A stretch of DNA of 64,000 nucleotides, taken from NCBI RefSeq assembly GCF_017377735.1, contig NZ_JAFVMH010000004.1, positions 124,001 through 188,000 of the forward strand, written 5' to 3'. Shown one piece after another: positions 33,636 to 42,428 of the stretch; positions within the stretch are counted from its first letter, which is position 1, and each line of letters opens with the position of its first letter. The DNA is from Acetobacter garciniae. GTDB taxonomy: Bacteria; Pseudomonadota; Alphaproteobacteria; Acetobacterales; Acetobacteraceae. The notes beneath the pieces are model-generated. The model saw only the letters and a list, made by a program, of their open reading frames with translations. It was not told the DNA's origin and searched no databases. Both the position numbers and the translations under genes were made by a program.

Positions 33636-34568
33636 ATGAAGTTACCGCGTCAGCTCCCGCCCCTGCGCCTGCTCAGCGTCTTTCGCGCCATTGCCCGGCA
33701 CCGCACGCTGCGCGCTGCCGCACGCGCGCTGAATGTGTCGCAACCGGCTGTCAGCAAATCCCTGCGCGAGTTGGAACAATGGGTGGGGGCCGCCCTGCTT
33801 GACCGCAGCCGCAGGCCGCTGGGCCTGACCCCCAGTGGCGAAATGCTGCTGGCCGCGATCGAGACCAGCTTCGGCCTGCTGGCCGACACGCTGGACGACA
33901 TTGCCCGCCTGCACGCGCAACGCGGTCGCACGCTGCGCATTTCCTGTTCCATCGGGTTTGCGACCTACTGGCTGATGCAGCGCCTTTCGACATTCAGCGT
34001 GGCCTGGCCCGATATTGCCGTCAGCGTGATGACAACCGCGCATGACGCCGCCCCCGACGCCCCGCATGCCGATGTCATGTTCCGCTACGGGCACGGCCGC
34101 TGGACCGATGGCGACATCATCACCCTTTTTGCCGAACGCATAGACCCCGTCGCGAGCCCGGACTTTGTCGCCCGCCTGCCCCCCGCGAGCACGGACCTGT
34201 CGGATATCGCGCTGATCCATGTCGATGTCGATGATGCGTCCTGGAGAAGCTGGAACGGCTATCTGCAACAGACCGGGCTGTCACGGCGGCGCAACGGGGC
34301 GGATCTGCGCTTCAACAACTATGTGCAGGCGACCCAGGCAGCCCTGAACGGCCAGGGCATCATGCTGGGCTGGCGCTCCATTACGGGCGACCTTGTCGCA
34401 GATGCCCGGTTGCGCCTTGCGGGCCTGCCCCCGGTCATGCCCGAAGACGGCGCCTATCATATCGTCATTCCCCCAGGCAGTGCGGACAACCCGGCCGTAG
34501 CCCATTTCGTATCCTGGCTGCGGCAGTTGATCGCGGATGAAAAACACGCATTCCGGAAGGCGGAATAA
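33636..34568 (+). CDS. LysR-type transcriptional regulator (310 aa)
   Basis: The helix-turn-helix reads LRLLSVFRAIARHRTLRAAARALNVSQPAVSKSLRELEQ with the wing at RRPLGLTPSGEML. ATG 33636 gives the normal LysR start 28 bases after the aldolase stop; an in-frame upstream start would lie inside the aldolase gene. Being co-directional and adjacent, it probably belongs to the dioxygenase-aldolase unit and controls it or the following flavoprotein. The inducer is unknown. Confidence 0.92.
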   Translation: MKLPRQLPPLRLLSVFRAIARHRTLRAAARALNVSQPAVSKSLRELEQWVGAALLDRSRRPLGLTPSGEMLLAAIETSFGLLADTLDDIARLHAQRGRTLRISCSIGFATYWLMQRLSTFSVAWPDIAVSVMTTAHDAAPDAPHADVMFRYGHGRWTDGDIITLFAERIDPVASPDFVARLPPASTDLSDIALIHVDVDDASWRSWNGYLQQTGLSRRRNGADLRFNNYVQATQAALNGQGIMLGWRSITGDLVADARLRLAGLPPVMPEDGAYHIVIPPGSADNPAVAHFVSWLRQLIADEKHAFRKAE

Positions 34569-34669
34569 CCCCCGAAAGGCAGCAGAAGACACAGGTGAAG
34601 AGAAAACTTGACACCAATGTACACTGCATGCAAATTCGGAGGCATTATTCTGATACGGGAACGTTCGTT

Positions 34670-36706
34670 ATGCGCGCCGATCCTCTGCTTACGCCTTTCA
34701 CCATCAAGCACCTGACATTCAAAAATCGCATCATGCTTTCATCGCATGAACCGGCTTATGCCGAAGATGGAATGCCAAAAGACGCTTATCGCGCCTATCA
34801 CGTCGAACGCGCGAAAGCGGGTGTCGCGCTGACCATGACAGCCGGTTCCGCCACCGTATCCACCGACAGCCCGCCCGCTTTCAACAACATCCTGCTTTAC
34901 AAGGATGAATGCGTACCCTGGCTGAAAGCCCTGGCGGATGAATGCCACGACCATGGCACGGCCGTCATGATCCAGATGACGCATCTGGGCCGTCGCACAC
35001 GCTGGGACAAGGGCGACTGGCTGCCCTCGCTCAGCGCGACCCATGCGCGCGAACCCGCGCACCGGGCTTCTCCAAAAATTGCGGAAGACTGGGATATCGA
35101 AAGAATTATAAAAGACTTTGCCGATGCCGCCGAACGCGTGAAGGCGGCCGGGCTGGACGGGTTGGAACTGGAAGCCTATGGCCACCTGCTCGACCAGTTC
35201 TGGAGCCCGCTGACAAACGAACTGTCAGCCCCTTATGGGGGGTCGTTCGATAACCGCCTTCGTTTCATTTTCGATGTGCTGGGCGCGATCCGCGAACGGG
35301 TTGGCGAAAAATTCCTGATCGGGGTTCGTTTTTCAGCCGATGAGCGCCAGCCCGGTGGCATAGACGCACAAGCGGGCCTGGAAATCGCCAGTCGTTTCAA
35401 GGCATCCGGGCTGGTCGATTTTCTCAATGTCATTCGCGGCCATATCGACACGGATTCCGGCCTGGCCGATGTCATTCCCGTGCAGGGCATGGCGAACGCG
35501 CCTTTTCTGGACTTTGTCTCCGCCATGCGCGCCCATACCGGCATGCCCACATTCCACGCAGCGAAAATCTCTGACGTGGCAACCGCGCGTTACGCGATTG
35601 AAAGCGGGAAAATGGACATGGTGGGCATGACCCGGGCCCATATTGCCGACCCGCATATTGTCCGCAAGATCATGGCCGGGCAGGAAGACAGGATCCGCCC
35701 TTGCGTGGGAGCCACATATTGCCTTGACCGGATTTATCAGGGCGGCATGGCGCTGTGTATTCACAACGCGGCAACGGGCCGTGAACTGACCATGCCCAAT
35801 GAAATAACCCCTGCCCCGTTTGCCCGGCGCGTGGTTATCGTGGGGGCCGGGCCCGGCGGGCTGGAAGCCGCGCGCGTGGCGGCCGAACGGGGGCACAAGG
35901 TTATCGTTTTCGAAGCCGCGAACGAAGCCGGCGGGCAAGTTCGCCTGACCGCACGCAGCCCCCGCCGCAAGGAGATGCTGAGCATCATCGCCTGGCGCAT
36001 GGCCGAATGCGAACGGCTGGGTGTTGAATTCCGTTTCAACACCTGGGCGGAAAGTGCGGATGTTCTGGCTGAATCTCCGGATTGCGTGATTATCGCAACC
36101 GGTGGCTACCCCGACACGCCGCCCCTGGCCACGGGCGAAGACCTTGTCGTATCGACATGGGATATCCTGTCCGGCGATGTCCCGCCCGGCAAGAGCGTGC
36201 TGCTGTTTGACGACGCCGGCGATCACGCCGCCCTTCAGGTCGCGGAAATGATCGTGGCAGGTGGCGGAAAAATTGAAATCATCACACCCGACCGGACATT
36301 TTCACCCGAGATCATGGGCCTCAATCTGGTGCCCTATATCCGTTCCCTGCAAGGGGACAACGCCGTCTTTACCGTGGCCCAACGCCTTGAAGGTGTTGAA
36401 CGTTCCGGCAACGGCCTGACGGCGTCAATCGGCAGCGACTATCGCGATTTTGCGCGCAAGGTCGATGTCGACCAGGTTATCGTGAACTGCGGCACCAGGC
36501 CCATGGATGAGCTGTATTTCGAACTCAAGCCGCATTCGCGCAACCAGGGTGCTGTCGATTACGTGGCGCTGACTCACGGCCAGAAGCAGGACATATGCAA
36601 GAACGCAGACGGCACGTTCGTCCTTTACCGGATTGGTGATGCCGTATCGTCACGCAACACCCATGCAGCCATCTACGACGCGCTGCGTCTTATGAAGGAT
36701 ATATAA
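34670..36706 (+). CDS. Old-yellow-enzyme/FAD fusion flavoprotein, N-methylproline demethylase- or trimethylamine-dehydrogenase-like (678 aa)
   Basis: The N-terminal half is an FMN TIM barrel (LTPFTIKHLTFKNRIMLSSH, MIQMTHLGRR, then YGGSFDNRLRF). The C-terminal half is an FAD/NAD unit (VVIVGAGPGGLEAARVAAE). The family includes trimethylamine dehydrogenase, 2,4-dienoyl-CoA reductase and N-methylproline demethylase. Iron-sulfur ligands are PCVGATYC and ALC: the spacing equals the normal CxxCxxC, but the middle Cys is Ala. Start ATG 34670 begins the barrel; a GTG at 34595 is also in frame. TTGACA stands at 34608-34613. Oxidative removal of a methyl group from an amine is the best guess. Confidence 0.88.
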   Translation: MRADPLLTPFTIKHLTFKNRIMLSSHEPAYAEDGMPKDAYRAYHVERAKAGVALTMTAGSATVSTDSPPAFNNILLYKDECVPWLKALADECHDHGTAVMIQMTHLGRRTRWDKGDWLPSLSATHAREPAHRASPKIAEDWDIERIIKDFADAAERVKAAGLDGLELEAYGHLLDQFWSPLTNELSAPYGGSFDNRLRFIFDVLGAIRERVGEKFLIGVRFSADERQPGGIDAQAGLEIASRFKASGLVDFLNVIRGHIDTDSGLADVIPVQGMANAPFLDFVSAMRAHTGMPTFHAAKISDVATARYAIESGKMDMVGMTRAHIADPHIVRKIMAGQEDRIRPCVGATYCLDRIYQGGMALCIHNAATGRELTMPNEITPAPFARRVVIVGAGPGGLEAARVAAERGHKVIVFEAANEAGGQVRLTARSPRRKEMLSIIAWRMAECERLGVEFRFNTWAESADVLAESPDCVIIATGGYPDTPPLATGEDLVVSTWDILSGDVPPGKSVLLFDDAGDHAALQVAEMIVAGGGKIEIITPDRTFSPEIMGLNLVPYIRSLQGDNAVFTVAQRLEGVERSGNGLTASIGSDYRDFARKVDVDQVIVNCGTRPMDELYFELKPHSRNQGAVDYVALTHGQKQDICKNADGTFVLYRIGDAVSSRNTHAAIYDALRLMKDI

Positions 36707-36714
36707 GAGTTTCT

Positions 36715-36746
36715 GAACGTCACCTTTTTTCAAAAAGGTGACGTTC
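36715..36746. terminator. Symmetrical hairpin between convergent genes
   Basis: GAACGTCACCTTTTT (36715-36729) and its perfect complement (36732-36746) form a 15-bp hairpin placed between the stops of two convergent genes. The A/T-rich tip may act like a terminator in both directions. Confidence 0.55.
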
Positions 36747-36779
36747 CATGAAGCTTTTATTATTCCCCACGCCACCTGC

Positions 36780-38141
36780 CTAGGCGGGCATGGGCTGGCC
36801 TGTTCTGTCTTTCAGCCCCCACAGCGCCATCAAGCCGATCACGGCACAGACAACCAGGTACCATGCGGGCACAAGGGCGTCCTGGGTTCTGGCAATCAGC
36901 CAAGTGTTGACCAAAGGTGCTGTCCCACCCAGCAAGGAAGCCGATACGTTATAGCTGACAGCAAGGCAGGTATAACGGACCGCGCTCCCGAACAGCGATG
37001 GCAAGGTAGCAGGCATGGTGCCGTGGAAACACAGCATACCCGTTATCAGCACCGCCATGCAGGCCGATATGACCAGCACGCTGCTATGGGCCTGAAAGGC
37101 AAGAAACGCGGGAAGAGCCCCGCCACCAATGAAAAGACACCCCGCGAGGAGCATTGTCTTGCGGCTGATATAATCCCCCATCCAGCCAAAAACCGGTATG
37201 AACACCAGAAGGCAGAGCGATATGGCAAGGGACAGGTTGGAACAGAATGTCTGGGAATATCCGGCAATGTTTGCAAGATAGGTCGGCGTATAACCCAGGA
37301 CGATGTAATACGTGACGTTAAAAGTGGCCACAAGACCGGCGCTGCGCAATAAGTTCGGCCACTCTCCCTTGAAGATATCCCACATCGGGTTCTGCCTTGT
37401 GGGCTTGTGGCTTTTCTCTTCCTGCATATGCCGAAATACCGGTGTTTCATCGACATTCATGCGAATATACAGGGCGATCACACCCATCATGCTGGCAAGA
37501 AGAAACGGTACCCGCCACCCCCATTGGAGCATTGCCTCCCAACCCAGGCAATAGGTGACACCGCTTACCATAAGTCCGCCGATCAGAAAGCCGGTGGTAT
37601 TCCCGAATTCAAGCCAGCTTGTCAGAAAGGTTCTTTTTTTATCCGGGCTATATTCCGCAATAAAAATACAGGACCCGCCATATTCCCCCCCGGTGGAGAG
37701 CCCCTGCAACAGGCGCATGCCCACAAGCAGAACCGGCGCCCAGACACCGATGCTGCGGTACCCCGGAATGGCGGAAATACAGAACGTGGCAATGGACATG
37801 AGGGCAATGCTCGCCACCAGGGCGGTACGTCGGCCATACTTGTCGCCAATGGGACCGAAGAGAAAGCCCCCCAGGGGACGGATCAGAAACCCCGCGGCGA
37901 AGGCTGCATAGACGGCAATGAGTTGGCTGAGCTTGTTCGAGACGGGAAAGAAAACCTGCGCCATGACGCCGGACATGGAGGAATAGATTGCAAAATCGAA
38001 CCATTCGACCATATTGCCAAAGGTGACCCCGGCCACGGCCTTTGCCAAACCGCGCGGGCCAATGTCATGCTGGCCAGCGGCGTTTTCCTGCGGGTTTTCG
38101 GTGCCTACACGGGCGCTGTCGGGCGTCATATTCTCTGTCAT
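36780..38141 (-). CDS. MFS metabolite:H+ symporter (ProP/ShiA-like, 453 aa)
   Basis: This is a twelve-helix inner-membrane carrier of the metabolite:H+ symporter family, whose members import proline/betaine, shikimate, citrate or ketoglutarate. It shows FGNMVEWFDFAIYSSMSGV in helix 1, the loop motif FGPIGDKYGRRTAL, and RLLQGLSTGGEYGGS in helix 4-5. ATG 38141 has AAGGAAGG 8 bases upstream, better than the frame's earlier ATG. It points toward the demethylase-like gene, and its LysR neighbour at 38579 is co-directional, so uptake of the island's substrate is a plausible role. Confidence 0.92.
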   Translation of the reverse strand: MTENMTPDSARVGTENPQENAAGQHDIGPRGLAKAVAGVTFGNMVEWFDFAIYSSMSGVMAQVFFPVSNKLSQLIAVYAAFAAGFLIRPLGGFLFGPIGDKYGRRTALVASIALMSIATFCISAIPGYRSIGVWAPVLLVGMRLLQGLSTGGEYGGSCIFIAEYSPDKKRTFLTSWLEFGNTTGFLIGGLMVSGVTYCLGWEAMLQWGWRVPFLLASMMGVIALYIRMNVDETPVFRHMQEEKSHKPTRQNPMWDIFKGEWPNLLRSAGLVATFNVTYYIVLGYTPTYLANIAGYSQTFCSNLSLAISLCLLVFIPVFGWMGDYISRKTMLLAGCLFIGGGALPAFLAFQAHSSVLVISACMAVLITGMLCFHGTMPATLPSLFGSAVRYTCLAVSYNVSASLLGGTAPLVNTWLIARTQDALVPAWYLVVCAVIGLMALWGLKDRTGQPMPA

Positions 38142-38578
38142 TGTCGTACCTTCCTTCAAAAGGCGGGTCCCGTCGAGAATATTTTACGACCTGAAAACTT
38201 CGATAATCCTGACAATCCCAAGTAATTTTTCCTCATATATCTTCCCTTGTCGATATATTCAGGACAATTGCCCGACGCGCGTGCGCGTTTTACGGAGAAT
38301 GACACGGCCTTGATAAAACATTTCATCGGGAGTGTCCTTCAGGTCTCCGGCCTATCGTAACGAACCAGCAACAACAAGATGCAGTCATAGGCGCTTTATC
38401 GCGCCCCATGAACCTGCCAACGCCAATGCTTCCTACAGGATTGTCCTATGGGCAGCATATGTCGAAACAGTTTTTACGGGCCACCGTCAACAGTCGTGCT
38501 GAAACATTAGGGCACGGCGAGAGCATACCCGCCAAGATACTGTATTTATTTTTACTGTATCGGTGACATCAAACAGGT
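38142..38578. other. Intergenic region between MHS transporter and LysR gene
   Basis: No gene is seen. It should hold the transporter promoter. A weak AGGA/TCCT repeat near 38440 and AT-rich stretches are the only notable elements. Confidence 0.45.
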
Positions 38579-39502
38579 CTAGATTTCAATATTGCTGAAC
38601 TGGTCTTGGATTTTTGTCAGGTATTTTCTCATCATCCCCATCATTTCACGCGTTGCGGTGGATATGGCGGTATCGGAGCGATAAATAAACCCGAAGACCT
38701 CAAAAACATGCGGTTCAATCGGCACCCATTTAAGCCTGTCCTGATACCCAAGCTGATACAGGATCGGCCGGGTGGCCACGACATCTCCCAGCCCGCGGGC
38801 AGCCAGTTCGAAGGCTGTCGCCTGGTGTTCCACCTCTATCAACGGTTCGAGTTCGCGCCCCTTCGCCCGCGCCCGCCTGTTCAGGAGCTTCCTGATCGGA
38901 TCGGACGTATTCCATTTGGCATCGCTCAGGATCAGGGGGGCGGCAAGTAACGCATCGATATCTTTTTTGCCGACCAGATGCTGTTCATTGGCACTGATAT
39001 ATCCGACCTGGGCGGACCAGACGGGTTCGCTGGTAATAAGGCTTTTATTATTGACGGGAAGCATGACCAGCCCGGCTTCGATCTGGCCGTCTATGACCGC
39101 TTCCGCGACTTCGCTTGAATTCAGCCCCACGACCTTGACGCGAACATGCGGGTGCAGATGCCTGAATTCCTCGATCAAATCGATCAGGAAATATTGATAA
39201 GCGCTGCCGAACGTGCCGAAACTGGCCACGCCACCCCGCAATTCCCGCACCGACTGCACGGCATCGTGCCCCTCCTGCACCGCCCGCAACGATGCCTTGG
39301 CATGGGGAATGAGCCGCCGACCGGCTTCGGTCAGGATCAGCTTGCGATTTGTCCTGATGAACAGATGCGTGCCCAAGGCGTTTTCCAAGCGCAAAATCTG
39401 ATCGGAAAGCGATGGCTGCGAGATATTGAGGTGCTCAGCGGCTTTTGACAAAGTCCCGTGATCGATGGCCGCCAGGAAATAATGCAGTTGCTGCAAGGTC
39501 AT
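38579..39502 (-). CDS. LysR-type transcriptional regulator (307 aa)
   Basis: The start MTLQQLHYFLAAIDHGTLSKAAEHL with NISQPSLSDQILRLENALG is a classical LysR DNA-binding domain. The effector domain runs from about residue 90 to 290. ATG 39502 matches the family; the frame extends 16 codons upstream without homology. It is divergent from the SDR at 40037 across a region with a 15-base palindrome (39753-39767), and co-directional with the MHS transporter downstream. It may regulate either. Confidence 0.92.
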   Translation of the reverse strand: MTLQQLHYFLAAIDHGTLSKAAEHLNISQPSLSDQILRLENALGTHLFIRTNRKLILTEAGRRLIPHAKASLRAVQEGHDAVQSVRELRGGVASFGTFGSAYQYFLIDLIEEFRHLHPHVRVKVVGLNSSEVAEAVIDGQIEAGLVMLPVNNKSLITSEPVWSAQVGYISANEQHLVGKKDIDALLAAPLILSDAKWNTSDPIRKLLNRRARAKGRELEPLIEVEHQATAFELAARGLGDVVATRPILYQLGYQDRLKWVPIEPHVFEVFGFIYRSDTAISTATREMMGMMRKYLTKIQDQFSNIEI

Positions 39503-40036
39503 GATTTCAATACCGCACCATACTTCGGAACAAATCGATCCATATTCCACAATACCTTTGAATGACCGTATATGGGCCTGCTGTCTCCATCAGGGGTGTT
39601 CTTCGCCATCAACACCTTTTATAATTTGCCGGCCACCTGCGACTAGTGCCCCCCACCACTCTCCCCTTGATCTTGCCCCCTTCGGGCAATACGGTCTTGT
39701 CGTCCATCAGCCTGCGTCCTCAGCCCCGCCCTGCTTCGCATCCTTGTTTTATATAGGTCTGACCTATGCGAGGCACGGACTTTCTGGCCTTCATAGCATC
39801 TTCCACCGGGCCTACGGTCGTATCGTTTGTGCAATGACCATCCTGTGGAAGGGGGTGCTACGCAATACTGCCGTCAGCCGAAATACACGGATGGCCTGAT
39901 GCGTGGATGCCTGCCACCCGACAGCCACCGGCACGACACAGACCTGCCCCCCTGAAAACCATTGCCGAAGAACACCCGATCCGAGTCACGACATGGACAG
40001 CCCATATTCCGGGAATGTCCCAGCAAGGAGCGAACA
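39503..40036. other. Divergent region between LysR and SDR genes
   Basis: It contains the palindrome at 39753-39767. A 63-codon minus-strand ORF (39643-39834) is not recognisable. No other gene is seen. Confidence 0.5.
39753..39767. promoter_or_regulatory. 15-base perfect palindrome ATAGGTC-T-GACCTAT
   Basis: Perfect 7-base arms flank one T, about 250 bases before the LysR ATG and 270 before the SDR ATG. It is a candidate operator between divergent genes, although its distance from both starts is large for a simple promoter site. Confidence 0.5.
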
Positions 40037-40798
40037 ATGCCACAAAACGACGCATCCATTCCCCGTCGCCTGGAAGGCCGCATTGCCCTGATTACAGGTG
40101 GCGCACGCGGCCAGGGTGCCGCCCATGCCCGCCGACTGGCCCAGGAAGGTGCCTGTGTGATTGCCGTCGATATTCTGGATGAAGACGGTGCTGCTCTGGC
40201 ACAGGCCCTTCGGGACGAGAAACTGAGCGTCACGTACCGGCACCTGGATGTAACCAGTAAACCCGAATGGGCGGCACTGCATGACTATATCGCCCACACG
40301 CATGGAAAGCTGGATATTCTTGTCAATAACGCGGGCATTGTGCGGATCAACGATATCGCGCATGAAACGCTGGAAAACTGGACGCAGGTTCTCAACGTCA
40401 ATCTGACAGGGGCATTCCTGGGCTTGCAGAGCATGATCCCCTTGCTGCGCAGCAGTGGGAATGCCTCTGTCATCAACACGTCATCCATTTTTGGTCCGTC
40501 CGGTGCCCCAGGCTATGTTGCCTATGCAACGAGCAAGGCGGGGTTGCTGGGTTTCAGCCGGACCGCGGCCCTGGAACTGGCCCCCGATGGCATTCGGGTC
40601 AATGCCCTTGTGCCAGGGGGTGTGAGCACGCCTTTGAATGAGGCGGAAAAAGAAGGCGGCGTCATTCCCGAAACACCGCTGCGGCGTCGGGCTTTCCCAC
40701 AGGAACTGGCGGCGGCCGTAGCATTCCTGGCCAGCGACGACGCCAGCTTCATGACGGGCGCGGAACTGGTGGTGGATGGCGGGTTCAGCACCCGCTGA
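40037..40798 (+). CDS. Short-chain dehydrogenase/reductase (253 aa)
   Basis: A classical SDR: ITGGARGQGAAHARRLAQEG nucleotide site, NNAGIVRIND, catalytic Ser in INTSSIFG, and YATSKAGLLGFS. The C-terminus has GAELVVDGGFST, the usual ending. Asp in AVDILDED suggests NAD. AAGGAG at 40025-40030 precedes the ATG by 6 bases. It is divergent from the LysR at 38579-39502. The 14-copy TCTGC tract begins 53 bases after its stop, so it does not affect the protein. An alcohol or hydroxy-steroid type substrate is possible; none is shown. Confidence 0.92.
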   Translation: MPQNDASIPRRLEGRIALITGGARGQGAAHARRLAQEGACVIAVDILDEDGAALAQALRDEKLSVTYRHLDVTSKPEWAALHDYIAHTHGKLDILVNNAGIVRINDIAHETLENWTQVLNVNLTGAFLGLQSMIPLLRSSGNASVINTSSIFGPSGAPGYVAYATSKAGLLGFSRTAALELAPDGIRVNALVPGGVSTPLNEAEKEGGVIPETPLRRRAFPQELAAAVAFLASDDASFMTGAELVVDGGFSTR

Positions 40799-41168
40799 CA
40801 TCAGCAGGCGCAGGCCTTCCCCCTTTTTGCCCGGTCCAGGGTCGTCACGCTCTGCTCTGCTCTGCTCTGCTCTGCTCTGCTCTGCTCTGCTCTGCTCTGC
40901 TCTGCTCTGCTCTGCTCTGCTCTATATCAGGGCAAATTTTATCTATTGTCTACAAAGACTTCCCCGCATTTGTCGCAATACGCGAAACGTCAAGTATCCT
41001 CGCTTCCAGGCAAGTTTATCCCACGTTTTTCTGCATACAGATCACGCCTTTATTTGACTTTACGCCCCCTTGGGGGACGCGCGCCTTATTTGCGTAACCG
41101 TATCGATCTGTGAGAAAAATGATCCAAAGAGCACCGTCAGGATAAATGAACCGAAGAGGCGCGCGCCC
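40799..41168. other. Intergenic region with pentanucleotide repeat
   Basis: It holds the TCTGC tract and AT-rich DNA before the M24 gene. An 93-codon ORF spanning the repeat (40776-41057) overlaps the SDR end and is mostly repeated SALLC; it is not counted as a gene. Confidence 0.55.
40851..40920 (+). repeat. Tandem pentanucleotide repeat (TCTGC) x14
   Basis: Fourteen uninterrupted copies of TCTGC, with partial units on both sides (40849-40923 in total). Five-base repeats of this length are prone to slippage, changing the copy number. Here the tract lies between the SDR stop and the M24 gene at 41169, so it could alter promoter or leader spacing rather than a reading frame. Confidence 0.98.
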
Positions 41169-42347
41169 ATGCTGCGTTATTTCCCACTGGATGAATACGA
41201 AACACGCTGGCAGCGTGTCCTGGCTGAAATGGAGGCCAGAGGATTTGAAACAGCCGTAGTCTTCGGACGTGGCGGCGGCACGCTGGATAATTGTGGCGAC
41301 ATTCTTTACCTTTCGAACCACTACACCATTAGCAGCGGGCTTGATTCCCTGATCTGGTCGGCGCGGTCTTTTTCAGCCGTCATATTCCGCAAGGGGCAAA
41401 TGCCCCGGCTGGTTATTGATGAACCGGCGGTCCGGAGGGATCTGGTCAGTATCGAGGATGTCACCTGTTCGAACCATCCGTTCCGCTGCGTGGCCGAAAC
41501 CTTGACGGCCGAAGGCGTATGCGGCCCTGTGGCCCTGATCGGCACGCACTTTATTCCCGTAAAATACTACCAGCAGTTGCTGGATGCAGCACCCGCAATA
41601 GACTGGGTCGCCACCGATGACCTGGTCAAGGCTGTGAGGCGGATCAAGAGCCCCCGGGAACTGGAATGTTACCGCATAGCGGGGGAAAGTGCGACCATTG
41701 CCACCAACCGGCTTATGGAAGGGCTGACAAGCGGGCTTTCCGAGCAGGAAGCAGCGGGGGAGGCCGCGCGTGAGGTTGTGCGGCGCGGTGGGCGTATCCA
41801 GATGATCGGCACCAACCATGGCGAGACACTGGGCTTTGACCAGCGCTTTCCCCTGACGGGCTATAGCGCGGACGTGCCCCGCATGGGCGATATTGTCACG
41901 GGCACCGTGCATGCCGCGTTCTTTCAGGGCTACCTGCTCGACCCCGGGCGGACCGGCGTGCGCGGCAGGGCCACAGCCGATCAGAAACGCCTGATCGAAG
42001 CCGCGGTCGGGATCGTCCACCACCTGTCAGCCATGATGCGCCCGGGAACCAGACTGCTCGATGTCGCGGCCGAAGGCGACCGCCTGACAAGGGAGTTCGG
42101 CGGGGCGGTCTCACCCATCATGAAGAACTTTCCCTTCTATGGGCATGGGATCGGGCTCGGCTTTGAATATCCCCGCATTTCTTCCGTCATGTCATTGCCA
42201 GAGGACCGTGTTGAGCAGAACATGGTTTTCGGTGTGGAGGCCTTTTTGTCGCTCGATGGCACGGGCTCCGCATTTTTCGAGGATATCATCATGATCGGCG
42301 AACACGACAATGAACTGCTGACACGCTCACCCGATTGCTGGTTCTGA
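41169..42347 (+). CDS. M24 metallopeptidase-fold protein (392 aa)
   Basis: The creatinase/aminopeptidase P fold is clear: an N-terminal creatinase domain (FPLDEYETRWQRV) and a pita-bread domain with FFQGYLLDPGRTGV, FYGHGIGLGFEYPR and VFGVEAFLS plus FFEDIIMI. Of the five metal ligands, Asp in LLDPGRT, His in GHGIG, and both Glu are present, but the first Asp (expected near GTVHAAFFQGY) is missing. Members with altered ligands include creatinase, ectoine hydrolase and DMSP lyase DddP. ATG 41169 has GAAGAGG 8 bases upstream. It is co-directional with a MarR gene. It may act on a small amine or amide rather than a peptide. Confidence 0.88.
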   Translation: MLRYFPLDEYETRWQRVLAEMEARGFETAVVFGRGGGTLDNCGDILYLSNHYTISSGLDSLIWSARSFSAVIFRKGQMPRLVIDEPAVRRDLVSIEDVTCSNHPFRCVAETLTAEGVCGPVALIGTHFIPVKYYQQLLDAAPAIDWVATDDLVKAVRRIKSPRELECYRIAGESATIATNRLMEGLTSGLSEQEAAGEAAREVVRRGGRIQMIGTNHGETLGFDQRFPLTGYSADVPRMGDIVTGTVHAAFFQGYLLDPGRTGVRGRATADQKRLIEAAVGIVHHLSAMMRPGTRLLDVAAEGDRLTREFGGAVSPIMKNFPFYGHGIGLGFEYPRISSVMSLPEDRVEQNMVFGVEAFLSLDGTGSAFFEDIIMIGEHDNELLTRSPDCWF

Positions 42348-42428
42348 CCCGCGGGATCGCAGTCGGGTGGGGAAGAGCCCTGATTTTCGGAACCTTTCGC
42401 AGATGTCTTGACAGACAAGGAGCATGCC

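Noticed and set aside
39643..39834. 63-aa minus-strand ORF, considered as a transposase remnant
   Set aside because: The basic composition is suggestive but no catalytic motif, inverted repeats or target duplication is visible.
40776..41057. ORF through the TCTGC repeat
   Set aside because: It overlaps the SDR end, consists largely of SALLC repeats and lacks a credible ribosome binding site; the repeat reads the same peptide in every frame.
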